Positions 33,626 to 42,361 of a DNA stretch of 50,829 nucleotides are shown piece by piece. The stretch is from Clostridia bacterium. GTDB lineage: Bacteria > Bacillota > Clostridia > Oscillospirales > CAG-272. The position numbers were made by a program, and so were the translations under genes. Location of the stretch: NCBI GenBank assembly GCA_017481495.1, contig JAFUPC010000052.1, forward strand, positions 1-50,829, read 5' to 3'. The notes below the pieces were generated by a model that worked only from the letters and a program-made list of their open reading frames with translations, searched no databases and was not told the DNA's origin. Position 1 is the stretch's first letter, and each line of letters opens with the position of its first letter.

Positions 33626-33775
33626 ATGAGAGTGAAGATCACTTTAGCTTGCAGCGACTGCAAACAGAGAAACTACGACACAATGAAGAACAAGAAGAAC
33701 GACCCCGACAGACTCGAGCTCAAGAAGTACTGCAGATTCTGCCGCAAGCACACACTGCACAAGGAAACCAAGTAA
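33626..33775 (+). CDS. rpmG: Ribosomal protein L33, zinc (4-Cys) form
   Basis: 49 residues with [10 protein letters not shown] and YCRFCRKHT, the two CxxC pairs of the zinc-binding C+ form, which is used when zinc is ample. Part of the large ribosomal subunit. AGGAGG precedes the ATG. First gene of the operon that goes on with secE, nusG, rplK and rplA, the standard arrangement in Firmicutes. Confidence 0.97.
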   Translation: MRVKITLACSDCKQRNYDTMKNKKNDPDRLELKKYCRFCRKHTLHKETK

Positions 33776-33799
33776 GAGGCGAACAGGAGGAAGGACGTA

Positions 33800-34102
33800 A
33801 TGGCAGAAAAAGAAAAGAAGGTTGCCGAAACCGCCCAGGCGTCTGTCGCCGAAGACAAGAAATCGGAAGCTCCCGCTCCCAAGACCGCAAAGCCGAAAAA
33901 GGACAAGGTCAAGTTCACCGACCGCGTAAAGAAATTCTGGCGCGATTACAAGAGTGAATTTAAGAAGATCGTCTGGCCGTCGAAGGAAGAAACGACAAAG
34001 AATACCGTCGTTGTCATTGCTACCATCGTCGTGTTCGGTGTCGTCATCGGAATCCTTGACTTTGCGTTCTCCAAAGGTCTTACGCTGCTCAGCCATCTGT
34101 AA
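33800..34102 (+). CDS. secE: Preprotein translocase subunit SecE
   Basis: 100 residues. A Lys/Ala-rich cytoplasmic tail of about 35 residues leads into the conserved amphipathic stretch FWRDYKSEFKKIVWPSKEE and one membrane segment (VVVIATIVVFGVVIGILDFAF). SecE clamps SecY in the general secretion channel. It has its own GGAGG and starts 24 bases after rpmG. Confidence 0.96.
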   Translation: MAEKEKKVAETAQASVAEDKKSEAPAPKTAKPKKDKVKFTDRVKKFWRDYKSEFKKIVWPSKEETTKNTVVVIATIVVFGVVIGILDFAFSKGLTLLSHL

Positions 34103-34150
34103 TTCTTGCAGAACTGCACAGAAGTAACACACTTTGAAAGGAGCAGGCAA

Positions 34151-34702
34151 ATGAACGATGCATCGACGGAAGCAAGATGGTATGTCGTCCATACCTATTC
34201 CGGCTATGAAAACAAAGTAAAAACGAGCCTTGAAAAAGCGATCGAAAACCGCAACATGACCGCGTATTTCTTCGACATTCAGATCCCGATGGAGACGATT
34301 GTCGAAGTGGACGGGGACAAGCAGAAGGAGATCGAGGACAAGGTTTTCCCCAGTTACGTTATGATCAAGATGATCATGACGGACGAGTCGTGGCACGTTG
34401 TGCGGAACATCCGCGGCGTGACCGGCTTTGTAGGCCCCGGATCCAAGCCGATCCCGCTGTCCGACGCGGAGGTCGCATCCATGGGCATTGATCCTGAACA
34501 CGCCGCAAAGGTCGAGACGTCCGCTGTCAAGCTGGCGTTTGAGGTTGGCGACACGGTCAGAATCGAGAGCGGTCTGCTGGAAGGCAGCACGGCCGTGGTT
34601 GATGAGATCTCGCCCGACATGACCAAGGTGCGCGTCACCGCATCCATGTTCGGCCGCAATACGTCAATCGAACTCGACGTCAAGGACGTCAAAAAGGCAT
34701 AA
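34151..34702 (+). CDS. nusG: Transcription termination/antitermination protein NusG
   Basis: 183 residues. NGN domain (RWYVVHTYSGYENKVKTSLE, then VFPSYVMIKM, and the RGVTGFVGPG loop) and a C-terminal KOW domain (FEVGDTVRIESGLLEGSTAVV). It binds RNA polymerase and affects pausing and termination, and it can couple to the ribosome. The start at 34151 follows AAAGGAG; the linker between the domains is somewhat long (about 25 residues). Confidence 0.97.
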   Translation: MNDASTEARWYVVHTYSGYENKVKTSLEKAIENRNMTAYFFDIQIPMETIVEVDGDKQKEIEDKVFPSYVMIKMIMTDESWHVVRNIRGVTGFVGPGSKPIPLSDAEVASMGIDPEHAAKVETSAVKLAFEVGDTVRIESGLLEGSTAVVDEISPDMTKVRVTASMFGRNTSIELDVKDVKKA

Positions 34703-34839
34703 TTATGGAGTGATTTTCTGCAAAGAAAATCGTTTTCCCGCGGCGTTTTTGTTCCGCCGCACTGTGGGAGGAGTTCCAAAATACGTATCAGAAATGGAAT
34801 TCCGACTTTTTTCTACCACATTTGGAGGTGTAATTTATT

Positions 34840-35265
34840 ATGGCAAAGAAGATTACAGCATACGTCAAATTACAGTTACCCGCCGGCAAGGCTACCCCCC
34901 AGCCTCCGGTCGGTCCGGCACTCGGTCAGCACGGTGTCAACATTTCCGCGTTTACCAAGGAATTCAACGAGAGAACCAAGAATGACATGGGTCTGATCAT
35001 TCCGGTCGTCATCACCATTTACGCAGACCGTTCCTTCTCCTTCATCACGAAGACCCCCCCGGCAGCCGTTCTCATCAAGAAGGCCGCAGGCATCGAAACC
35101 GCATCTGGCGCACCGAACAAGACCAAGGTCGCTTCCATCACCAAGGAGCAGGTCAAGAAGATCGCTGAGACCAAGATGCCCGACCTGAACGCTTCCAGCG
35201 TCGAAGCAGCGATGAGCATGATCGCAGGTACCGCACGTTCTATGGGCGTTACCGTTGAAGAATAA
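34840..35265 (+). CDS. rplK: Ribosomal protein L11
   Basis: 141 residues, the usual length. It begins [20 protein letters not shown], with the proline-rich loop [14 protein letters not shown], and ends in the rRNA-binding domain. Part of the GTPase-associated centre, the target of thiostrepton-type antibiotics. TTGGAGG precedes the ATG. Two hairpins (GATTTTC/GAAAATC at about 34712-34729 and GCGGCG/CGCCGC at about 34740-34760) stand between nusG and this gene. Confidence 0.98.
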   Translation: MAKKITAYVKLQLPAGKATPQPPVGPALGQHGVNISAFTKEFNERTKNDMGLIIPVVITIYADRSFSFITKTPPAAVLIKKAAGIETASGAPNKTKVASITKEQVKKIAETKMPDLNASSVEAAMSMIAGTARSMGVTVEE

Positions 35266-35286
35266 GGCAGAGGAGGATATTGCGTT

Positions 35287-35979
35287 ATGACTAAAGGAAA
35301 GAAGTATCTCGACAGCGCAAAGCTCGTCGACAAGACCAAGCTCTACGATTCTGACGAAGCAATCGCACTGCTCTGCCAGACCGCAAAAGCAAAATTTGAT
35401 GAAACTGTAGAAATCCACATCCGTCTCGGTGTTGACTCCCGTCACGCAGACCAGCAGGTTCGCGGTGCGGTTGTCCTCCCCAACGGTACCGGTAAGACTG
35501 TCCGTACCCTCGTTTTCGCAAAGGGTGACAAGGCAGAAGCTGCAAAGGCAGCAGGCGCTGACTACGTCGGCGATGTCGATTACGTTGAAAAGATCACAAA
35601 AGAAAACTGGTTCGAGTTCGACGTTGTCATCGCTACCCCCGACATGATGGGTGTCATCGGTCGTCTCGGTAAGGTCCTCGGCCCGAAGGGTCTCATGCCG
35701 AACCCCAAGGCAGGTACCGTCACCATGGACGTCGCAAAGGCTGTCACCGATGCGAAGGCCGGTAAGATCGAATACCGTCTTGACAAGACCAACATCATCC
35801 ACTGCCCCATCGGCAAGGCTTCCTTCGGCGTCGAAAAGCTCACCGAAAACTTCAACACCCTCGTCGGTGCTGTCATCAAGGCAAAGCCCGCCGCTGCAAA
35901 GGGTCAGTATATCAAGTCCTGTGTCATCGCTACCACGATGGGCCCCGGCATCAAGGTCAACTACGCAAAGCTCGGTTGA
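35287..35979 (+). CDS. rplA: Ribosomal protein L1
   Basis: 230 residues. Conserved L1 stretches include [20 protein letters not shown], the [20 protein letters not shown] region and the C-terminal [10 protein letters not shown]. It forms the mobile L1 stalk and can repress its own operon by binding mRNA. In most bacteria rplJ-rplL follow; here a strong terminator lies 54 bases after the stop, so they are coded elsewhere. Confidence 0.98.
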   Translation: MTKGKKYLDSAKLVDKTKLYDSDEAIALLCQTAKAKFDETVEIHIRLGVDSRHADQQVRGAVVLPNGTGKTVRTLVFAKGDKAEAAKAAGADYVGDVDYVEKITKENWFEFDVVIATPDMMGVIGRLGKVLGPKGLMPNPKAGTVTMDVAKAVTDAKAGKIEYRLDKTNIIHCPIGKASFGVEKLTENFNTLVGAVIKAKPAAAKGQYIKSCVIATTMGPGIKVNYAKLG

Positions 35980-36031
35980 TTCTTGTTCTGACAGGATTTG
36001 GTGCGTTATCTGAAATACGGATAAAGAAAAT

Positions 36032-36062
36032 GAGAGACACGATTTTCCGTGTCTCTTTTTTG
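36032..36062 (+). terminator. Terminator of the rpmG-rplA operon
   Basis: AGAGACACG (36033-36041) pairs with CGTGTCTCT (36048-36056), followed by six T residues. Confidence 0.92.
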
Positions 36063-36505
36063 GTGCTGTGCGATGTTTTGAATTTCAGTAAAATATATAG
36101 TGGCGCAAAAAATAAGTTCTTTGTTAATAATCAATGATATTAGTTATCATGGGATACTTTTGAATGCAAAAGGATTTATGCCGCAAAAAGCAGAGCATAA
36201 ATCCTCTTTATCTTATTATACGAAATTGAAGTGATAAGTATTGTATCCCTCCCATCCATCGAAGTGAAAGGATGTCGAGGAACAAAAGAATCCAATTTAC
36301 GCAGTGCTGCATTGATGTTCTGCGGGATTCCGGGTTGTCGGAATTTTGCCTGTTCAAATTTGAATGAGTGGAGCGAGCAGCGCGCTTTATAGGAATGGCT
36401 TCGCCGTTCCTGGGTTGCATTTTTCTCGCGCGGGAAAAAGTACGTTCCGTTGAGGGTCGCGGGAGTTCGCTTCCTTACAAGGTACCCTGAACCGCGAAAG
36501 AAAAA
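36063..36505. other. Intergenic stretch with palindromes and a possible gene remnant
   Basis: 443 bases without a supported gene. AGGATTTATGC (36171-36181) pairs with GCATAAATCCT (36194-36204), a terminator-like stem. On the minus strand about 60 open codons (about 36370-36187) carry no good start and may be a relic. GGAATGGC-TTC-GCCGTTCC (about 36390-36409) is a short hairpin. AT-rich DNA at 36080-36170 has no clear signal. Confidence 0.4.
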
Positions 36506-37699
36506 TCAGAATTTTAACAGAACGGCTTCCCCCGCGCCAAGCATGATGCTTGTTCCGTCCATCGGTACAAACGCATCACCTACAAGCACATTCAGCGGCT
36601 TGTCTGCATGAATGGTAAACGTGTTCTCCCGCTGGAAATCGCGGTTGACCAGATACACGGAGCCGTCGGAGAAGAAGCCGATGACACCGTTCTCACCGTC
36701 AATGGCGGAAATGCCGCCGAAACCGGTGAACGCGGTCGCAGCAGGCTCGGGCGTGCCGATGTGGAAGACGGCTTCGGAGGTCGTCTGGAACAGTCTTCTG
36801 CCGGCGGGGGAGATCGCCGCGTTGATGGCCTGCACGTCGTACCAGTGCGGCATCTTATTGCCCTCGGTGTCGCACATGGCGTTCGTCCACTGCCAGTGGT
36901 CGTCGTGGGACGGCTCCCAGTAGGTGAAGTAGGAGATGCGCTTCATGCCGTAGGCCAGGCACATATTGACTTCCCAGAACAGCTCGCCGCGGGTCAGGTT
37001 GCGGTAGGGGCCGTGCTCGGTCAGAAGCACGATGAGCATCGGGTCGATGCCGTATTTGACGGCAATGCGGCGGAAGTCTTCAATGTTCTCAAAGAAGCCG
37101 CCGCGGTTTTCGGTCGTTTCGGCGGAGAGACGGATGAGACGCTCGCGCTCGTCCACATCAAGGTCGAGGGTTTGGTTGCGGTTTTCGCGGCCAAGGAAAT
37201 GATAATGGTCGTAGGAGAGCAGGTGCGGGCGCACGATGTTCACAAATGCTTCCAGATGGGAAACATAGTCAGGATTGCCCAGCTGTTCGGGGGAGGCATA
37301 ATTGGGGAACAGGTTGATGACCGTTTCCATGTCGGGAGAATAGCGGCGGAATGCGTTGACGATGGCGGCAAGCACGGGGAACTTCGCCGCATTCGGCTCG
37401 TCCACGATGTCCCAGCCGATGATGTTGTCATAATCTGCATAATCGGCGACGACTTCCTTTGCCATCGCATCTGCCGCCGCAAGATCGTCATCCCGATAAA
37501 CACGCGAAATGCGCGGGTCAGAGACGATGGCACGCAGACCGTACCGGCGCAGAAGCGGGAGTGCCGCCTTGTTGGTCTCCGTTCCGTAGTGAAGCGGAAC
37601 GAGCGTCATGCCGCTTGCCGCGATCTCCCGGACGGTCTCGTCTTTTACGACAAAATTGGAAAACGGGCCGTGGAAATAGGTGATGTCGAATTGTTTCAT
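36506..37699 (-). CDS. Clan GH-A-like TIM-barrel glycoside hydrolase, unassigned
   Basis: 397 residues, no signal peptide, so cytoplasmic. The barrel shows a typical pair of carboxylates: GWDIVDEPN (Glu101, position of the acid/base at the end of strand 4) and VLLTEHGPYR (Glu228, a candidate for the nucleophile), with SYFTYWEPSHDDHWQW later. The last about 90 residues are a small beta domain. The layout recalls GH5/GH39/GH42-like enzymes, but I cannot name the family or sugar. I start it at 37699 because GGAGGT stands just upstream; the promoter at 37736-37764 lies closer than any earlier start would allow. Confidence 0.78.
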   Translation of the reverse strand: MKQFDITYFHGPFSNFVVKDETVREIAASGMTLVPLHYGTETNKAALPLLRRYGLRAIVSDPRISRVYRDDDLAAADAMAKEVVADYADYDNIIGWDIVDEPNAAKFPVLAAIVNAFRRYSPDMETVINLFPNYASPEQLGNPDYVSHLEAFVNIVRPHLLSYDHYHFLGRENRNQTLDLDVDERERLIRLSAETTENRGGFFENIEDFRRIAVKYGIDPMLIVLLTEHGPYRNLTRGELFWEVNMCLAYGMKRISYFTYWEPSHDDHWQWTNAMCDTEGNKMPHWYDVQAINAAISPAGRRLFQTTSEAVFHIGTPEPAATAFTGFGGISAIDGENGVIGFFSDGSVYLVNRDFQRENTFTIHADKPLNVLVGDAFVPMDGTSIMLGAGEAVLLKF

Positions 37700-37735
37700 T
37701 TTGGAAATACCTCCGTGGGCGTATTTGTTTTGATT

Positions 37736-37764
37736 ATTATACCATGATTTTCCGAGAATTGCAA
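37736..37764 (-). promoter_or_regulatory. Promoter of the GH-A-like gene
   Basis: On the minus strand TTGCAA (37764-37759), 17 bases, TATAAT (37741-37736). Confidence 0.82.
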
Positions 37765-37835
37765 TGGGTTCGGGAAATTTTTTGCGCACGGAGGAAAAGC
37801 ATCGGAAAATGACACAGAACATTCATATTTTATAC

Positions 37836-37864
37836 TTGTGCCTGACTTATATTTATGGTATGAT
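37836..37864 (+). promoter_or_regulatory. Possible promoter of the second LTA-synthase-type gene
   Basis: TTGTGC (37836-37841), 17 bases, TATGAT (37859-37864), about 134 bases before the start codon. Weaker than the other promoters in the window. Confidence 0.45.
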
Positions 37865-37961
37865 TGAAGTATAAGATTACAGTTTCATTGTAATTTTTCT
37901 TTGACAAGGACGGAAGCCGGACGGTTCGCACAGAAGCCCCCGCCTGTCTCCATACAAAAAG

Positions 37962-38018
37962 TACCGTAAGCACTACAACATACCATAAACACTACATATG
38001 AACACCATAAAACACCAC
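37962..38018 (+). repeat. Degenerate 19-base tandem repeat over the start codon
   Basis: TACCGTAAGCACTACAACA (37962-37980) and TACCATAAACACTACATAT (37981-37999) agree at 14 of 19 positions; CACCATAAAACACCAC within 38000-38018 resembles both. The ATG at 37998 lies at the junction of units 2 and 3, and no Shine-Dalgarno sequence precedes it. Confidence 0.5.
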
Positions 38019-40265
38019 TTTCTTTCCTTTTACTCCAATTTCTCCCGCATCGCAGGCACGTCTCCCCTGCGCCTGTTTGCTGTCATGGCGATGCTTCTGA
38101 ATCTCCTGCTTGAAATCTGCGGGAGACGTTCCGTCATTGACGGGATCGCGTTTCTCTTTTTCCATCCTTATATATTTTGTCTGAATGCGCTGATCATCTT
38201 TCTGACTTTGTGCGTGTCACTTTTGTTCCGGCGGCGGAGCTTTGTGCTGACAGCAACGGCGGTCGGGTGGGCGGTGCTCGGGATCGCGAACTGTGTCATT
38301 CTCGGAATGCGCAACACGCCGCTTGCCGCCATTGACTTCGGACTGGTTCTGTCGTGCATGAGCATTATCACGATCTATCTGAACGTGTTTGAAATTTTAC
38401 TGATCTGCGCGGCGTTTGTCCTTGTCGTGATCGGCCTTGTGAAGCTGTGGCGCGTGACGGAATGTCTTTCTGCCCCCATGTTTTCGCGGATGCGCGGCGG
38501 GGCAATGCTCGCGGTCTGCGGCATGGTCTCGGGCGGTGTGATGCTGCTTTCCGTGCGCGCGGGCGCGGTGGAGACGGACTTCGCCGATCTGCCCGGTGCG
38601 TATGACGATTACGGATTTGCCTACTGCTTTTCGCTGTCTGTCATTGACCGCGGGGTCGATGAGCCGGACGATTATGCCGACGGCGGCATTGACGGCATCC
38701 TGACGGAGCTCGGCGGAGAAACGGCACCCCACCCTGAAACCACGGTATCAGGAGACAGCACGGCGGCAGAGACGGAAACACCGGATCCGAATGCCGTGAC
38801 CGCGGCGGACAGGGAAACGCCGAACATCATCTTCGTCCAGCTGGAATCGTTCTTTGACGTCAACCGACTCGCGGGTATCACCTTTTCCGAGAATCCCGTG
38901 CCCGTTTTCACGGCATTAAAGGAGCAGTATTCCACAGGATACCTGACCGTGCCGTCCATCGGTGCGGGAACGGTGAATACCGAATTTGAAATTCTGACCG
39001 GCATGAATCTGGACGATTTCGGCGCGGGAGAGTATCCGTACAAGACGGTGCTCCGCCGGAAGACCGCGGAATCAGCGGCGTACAATCTGCGCGGCATCGG
39101 CTACACCGCGCATGCCATCCATAACAATACAGCAACCTTTTACGAGCGGAACCGCGTGTATTCCTCCCTGGGATTTGACACATTCACGCCGCTGGAATAC
39201 ATGAAAAACGTCACCTACAATCCGCTCGGCTGGGCAAAGGATGCCGCGCTGACCGGGGCGATCGGGGACTGTCTGGCATCAACGGAGGGAGCGGACTTCG
39301 TGTTCGCGGTCTCTGTACAGCCGCACGGGCGGTATCCCGATGAGGAAACGGCGGCGGAAAACGACGATGCGTATGACACGGCATCGTTTCTTGACAGATT
39401 ATTCGGAGAGGACGCCGATGAAGAAGAGGAAAACGGAGCCGGCGGCAATCTGACCGGAAACGTGACCGTCACGCTCACCGAGGAGGAGCTTGCTTCCCAG
39501 CGCATCGACGTGTACGGCATCGAGGACGAGAGCCTTTCGGCACAGTACCGATATTACGTCAATCAGCTTTATGAAACGGATGCGTTTCTCGGCGCGCTGA
39601 TCGCGGTACTCACCGAAACGGACGAGGAGACCGTGGTCGTGTTCTACGGAGACCACCTGCCGTGCTTTGATTATACGGCGGAGGACATGGCGGACGGCAC
39701 CACGCCGTTCGAGACGGAATACGTCATCTGGAGCAATTTTGAATTGGAAAAGCAGGACCGCGACCTGTATGCGTACCAGCTCATGGCGGACGTGCTTGAC
39801 CGGCTGGACATCCACGAGGGCATCATCACGCGCCTGCACCAGACCTTCCGGGACAAGGACGACAGCCTGCCGTCGGACGATTATCTGCCGTCGGACGATT
39901 ATCTGTCGTCGGATGACTATCTGTCATCGTTGGAACTGCTCGAATACGATATGCTCTACGGCAACAAAGAGGTCTGGGGCGGCATCAATCCGCTTCTGCC
40001 GACAGTATTACAGATGGGCATCAACGAGATCCGCGTGACCGGCGTCCGCTCCGTCGGTGCTTCACTCTACGTCACAGGCGAAAATTTCACGCCGTTCTCC
40101 TGTGTCCTCATCGGCGGGGAAACGTGCGAAACGGTCTGGATTGACGAAAACACCCTATATGTCCCGGATGCGGAGGTGTTCCAGGGCGAGCGCATTTCCG
40201 TGGCGCAGAGGAGTGCGGACGGAACGGTGCTTGGGGAGAGCGGAGCGGTGTTTGTTGGTGGATGA
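37998..40265 (+). CDS. LTA synthase-type enzyme with hexapeptide repeats and TIG-like C-terminal domain
   Basis: 755 residues. About five membrane segments (about 25-190), an acidic linker, then the sulfatase-fold domain with Glu283 (VQLESFF), nucleophile Thr325 (IGAGTVNTEFEILTG) and FYGDHLPC. After about 620 there is LPSDDY-LPSDDY-LSSDDY-LSS, and from about 676 a tail with VTGENFTPFSCVLIGG and LYVPDAEV that resembles an IPT/TIG immunoglobulin-like domain. LTA synthases do not normally have this tail. An Asp/Glu-rich insertion (about 465-485) interrupts the enzyme domain. The enzyme should add or transfer glycerol phosphate at the outer face. The start lacks a ribosome binding site. Confidence 0.85.
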   Translation: MNTIKHHFLSFYSNFSRIAGTSPLRLFAVMAMLLNLLLEICGRRSVIDGIAFLFFHPYIFCLNALIIFLTLCVSLLFRRRSFVLTATAVGWAVLGIANCVILGMRNTPLAAIDFGLVLSCMSIITIYLNVFEILLICAAFVLVVIGLVKLWRVTECLSAPMFSRMRGGAMLAVCGMVSGGVMLLSVRAGAVETDFADLPGAYDDYGFAYCFSLSVIDRGVDEPDDYADGGIDGILTELGGETAPHPETTVSGDSTAAETETPDPNAVTAADRETPNIIFVQLESFFDVNRLAGITFSENPVPVFTALKEQYSTGYLTVPSIGAGTVNTEFEILTGMNLDDFGAGEYPYKTVLRRKTAESAAYNLRGIGYTAHAIHNNTATFYERNRVYSSLGFDTFTPLEYMKNVTYNPLGWAKDAALTGAIGDCLASTEGADFVFAVSVQPHGRYPDEETAAENDDAYDTASFLDRLFGEDADEEEENGAGGNLTGNVTVTLTEEELASQRIDVYGIEDESLSAQYRYYVNQLYETDAFLGALIAVLTETDEETVVVFYGDHLPCFDYTAEDMADGTTPFETEYVIWSNFELEKQDRDLYAYQLMADVLDRLDIHEGIITRLHQTFRDKDDSLPSDDYLPSDDYLSSDDYLSSLELLEYDMLYGNKEVWGGINPLLPTVLQMGINEIRVTGVRSVGASLYVTGENFTPFSCVLIGGETCETVWIDENTLYVPDAEVFQGERISVAQRSADGTVLGESGAVFVGG
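39867..39929 (+). repeat. 18-base in-gene tandem repeat
   Basis: Three and a half units of CTGCCGTCGGACGATTAT coding LPSDDY or LSSDDY. The first two are identical and the third has three changes, so the copy number may have grown by slippage and may vary between strains. Confidence 0.85.
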
Positions 40266-40352
40266 TGACCTGAGAACTATTTTTTCTTACAATTATTTAT
40301 AAAGATTATAAAAATTCCGCACACAGCAGCCGCACTTGTGTGTGTGGAAATA

Positions 40353-40443
40353 GATATGTTCGATAACCTGTCACCATCCATTGAAACAATATATACTTGA
40401 TCGGTATTATCTCGATCAAAATGGGGTTATCGAACAAATCTAA
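40353..40443 (+). repeat. 90-base element flanking asnS, copy A
   Basis: Begins GATATGTTCGATAACCTGTC and ends GTTATCGAACAAATCTAA; TGTTCGATAAC pairs with GTTATCGAACA, so the whole element can fold as one long hairpin. The first 35 and the last about 20 bases match copy B at 42024-42113. The rest of 40266-40620 has only the asnS promoter. Confidence 0.75.
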
Positions 40444-40505
40444 TATTGAAATCGGAGCAAAACGAAAAAAATTACGAAATTTGCGGGGAAATTTCCGTTA
40501 CCCCC

Positions 40506-40534
40506 TTGCAATTCCGCCGTTTTTGTTATATAAT
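40506..40534 (+). promoter_or_regulatory. Promoter of asnS
   Basis: TTGCAA (40506-40511), 17 bases, TATAAT (40529-40534), 87 bases before the start codon. Confidence 0.83.
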
Positions 40535-40620
40535 ATATCTATTGAATGCATTTTTCATGGCTCAAAATCAAAAAGACCAACGCGCAGTGCATTCTGATTC
40601 TTAAGAAAGGATATGATATA

Positions 40621-42015
40621 ATGAAAAGAGTCTGTATCAAAGAAATCTACAAGGATATGACAGCCTTCGACGGAAAAAGCATCACCGTTGCAGGCTGGGC
40701 AAGAAATATCCGCGCGAGCAACGCATTCGGCTTCATTGAGCTGAATGACGGCAGCTATTTCAAGAATCTTCAGGTCGTTCTCGAAGACGAAAAACTTGAA
40801 AACTACAAGGAGATCGTCCGGCAGAATATCGGCTGTGCGCTGGTCGTCACCGGTACCATCGTCCTTACCCCCGATGCAAAGCAGCCCTTTGAGATGAAAG
40901 CGGAATCCGTGTCCGTCGAGGGCGCATCCTCCCCCGATTATCCGCTTCAGAAGAAGCGCCACACGCTGGAATATCTGCGTACCATCGCGCATCTGCGCCC
41001 CCGCGCAAACACGTTCAACGCGGTCTTCCGTGTCCGCTCCACCGCGGCATACGCCATTCACAAGTTCTTCCAGGAGCGCGGCTTTGTCTACGTCAACACG
41101 CCCATCATCACCGGTTCCGACTGTGAGGGCGCGGGCGAAATGTTCCGCATCACGACGCTGGATCCCGACAACCTGCCCCGCACCGAAGATGGAAAAGTAG
41201 ACTGGTCGAAAGACTTCTTTGGCAAATCCACGAACCTGACCGTGTCCGGTCAGCTGGAAGCCGAGACCATTGCAATGGCATACGCCAACGTCTACACGTT
41301 CGGCCCGACGTTCCGCGCCGAGAATTCCAACACCCAGCGCCACGCGGTGGAATTCTGGATGATGGAGCCGGAAATCGCGTTCGCAGATCTTGCCGATGAC
41401 ATGGAGCTTGCGGAGGATATGATCAAGTATGTCATCCGCTATGTCATGGAAGAATGCGCGGCAGAAATGGAATTCTTCAACAACTTTGTGGACAAGGGTC
41501 TCATCGAACGCCTGACGGCACTCGTGAACAGCGATTTCGGCCGTGTCACCTACACGGAAGCGGTCGAACTGCTCAAAAAGTCCGGCAAAGAATTCGACTA
41601 CCCGGTCGAATGGGGCATTGACCTGCAGACCGAGCACGAGCGCTACCTGACCGAAGTCATCTTCGGCAAGCCCGTGTTCGTCACCGACTACCCGGCGGAG
41701 ATCAAGGCATTCTATATGCGTCTCAACGACGACGGCAAGACCGTTGCGGCGATGGATATGCTGGTTCCCGGTGTCGGCGAGCTGATCGGCGGCTCCCAGC
41801 GTGAGGAACGTCTGGATTATCTGGAACGCGCAATGGCGAAGTTCAACCTCAACCCCGACGACTACTGGTGGTACACCGAACTGCGCAAATACGGCGGAAC
41901 CCGTCACGCCGGCTTCGGTCTCGGCTTTGAACGCCTGATTATGTACATCACGGGCGTCTCCAACATCCGCGACGTGGAAGCGTATCCGCGTACCAAGGGA
42001 CTTGCAGAGTTTTAA
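40621..42015 (+). CDS. asnS: Asparaginyl-tRNA synthetase
   Basis: 464 residues, the normal length. An N-terminal OB-fold anticodon-binding domain ([24 protein letters not shown]) is followed by the class II catalytic core: motif 1 around [25 protein letters not shown], motif 2 [21 protein letters not shown] and motif 3 [15 protein letters not shown]. It charges tRNA-Asn in the cytoplasm. The AsnS rather than AspS assignment rests on EFWMMEPE and on the missing bacterial AspS insertion. AAGAAAGG precedes the start. No T-box leader is present. Confidence 0.96.
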   Translation: MKRVCIKEIYKDMTAFDGKSITVAGWARNIRASNAFGFIELNDGSYFKNLQVVLEDEKLENYKEIVRQNIGCALVVTGTIVLTPDAKQPFEMKAESVSVEGASSPDYPLQKKRHTLEYLRTIAHLRPRANTFNAVFRVRSTAAYAIHKFFQERGFVYVNTPIITGSDCEGAGEMFRITTLDPDNLPRTEDGKVDWSKDFFGKSTNLTVSGQLEAETIAMAYANVYTFGPTFRAENSNTQRHAVEFWMMEPEIAFADLADDMELAEDMIKYVIRYVMEECAAEMEFFNNFVDKGLIERLTALVNSDFGRVTYTEAVELLKKSGKEFDYPVEWGIDLQTEHERYLTEVIFGKPVFVTDYPAEIKAFYMRLNDDGKTVAAMDMLVPGVGELIGGSQREERLDYLERAMAKFNLNPDDYWWYTELRKYGGTRHAGFGLGFERLIMYITGVSNIRDVEAYPRTKGLAEF

Positions 42016-42023
42016 ATTGAACA

Positions 42024-42113
42024 GATATGTTCGATAACCTGTCACCATCCATGGAAATCAAGGATATTTCGCGTATTTTCTCGGTCAGAATGAAAGTTAT
42101 CGAACAAATCTAA
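42024..42113 (+). repeat. 90-base element flanking asnS, copy B
   Basis: Starts nine bases after the asnS stop, in the same orientation as copy A at 40353-40443, with the same 11-bp terminal stem. The central about 35 bases differ from copy A. Confidence 0.75.
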
Positions 42114-42117
42114 GAAG

Positions 42118-42160
42118 ATAAAAGCGGTACGCAGATCATCGGTTTGCGCCCGCTTTTGTT
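42118..42160 (+). terminator. Terminator of asnS
   Basis: AAAAGCGG (about 42120-42127) pairs with CCGCTTTT (about 42149-42157), with inner pairs GCA/TGC, followed by GTTGTTT. Confidence 0.65.
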
Positions 42161-42208
42161 GTTTGAGATAAATAAAAATGATGAACGGTATCAGAGAGAG
42201 TAATAAGA

Positions 42209-42315
42209 AGTGAAGTTTGCCCTTGCGGGCAAGTGAAGTTGCCTGCGGCAGTGAAGTTGCTGGCGCAGTGAAGTTTCGCCGAAGGAGAAACTTCATAGGG
42301 AAACAAAGTTTCCCT
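42209..42315 (+). repeat. Tandem array of small palindromes (GTGAAGTT units)
   Basis: Four units begin GTGAAGTT (about 42209, 42233, 42251, 42268), and each is followed by its own short inverted repeat (GCCCTTGCGGGC, GCCTGCGGC, GCTGGCGC, and GAAGTTTC...GAAACTTC); a fifth stem GGGAAAC/GTTTCCC stands at 42298-42313. It occupies the space between asnS and purB, where I see no gene. Confidence 0.7.
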
Positions 42316-42361
42316 GGGGAAGATTGAGCCGAAGGCGAAGTGAAAAAGGAGAATACAAAAA

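Noticed and set aside
40353..40443. T-box leader in front of asnS
   Set aside because: There is no T-box sequence or specifier stem, and the same element also stands behind the gene.
40555..42048. 497-codon minus-strand frame opposite asnS
   Set aside because: asnS is certain from its class II motifs; the reverse frame has no features.
40353..42113. Integron attC sites around asnS
   Set aside because: The elements lack the core-site pattern and sit with a housekeeping gene that has its own promoter; no integron integrase is present.
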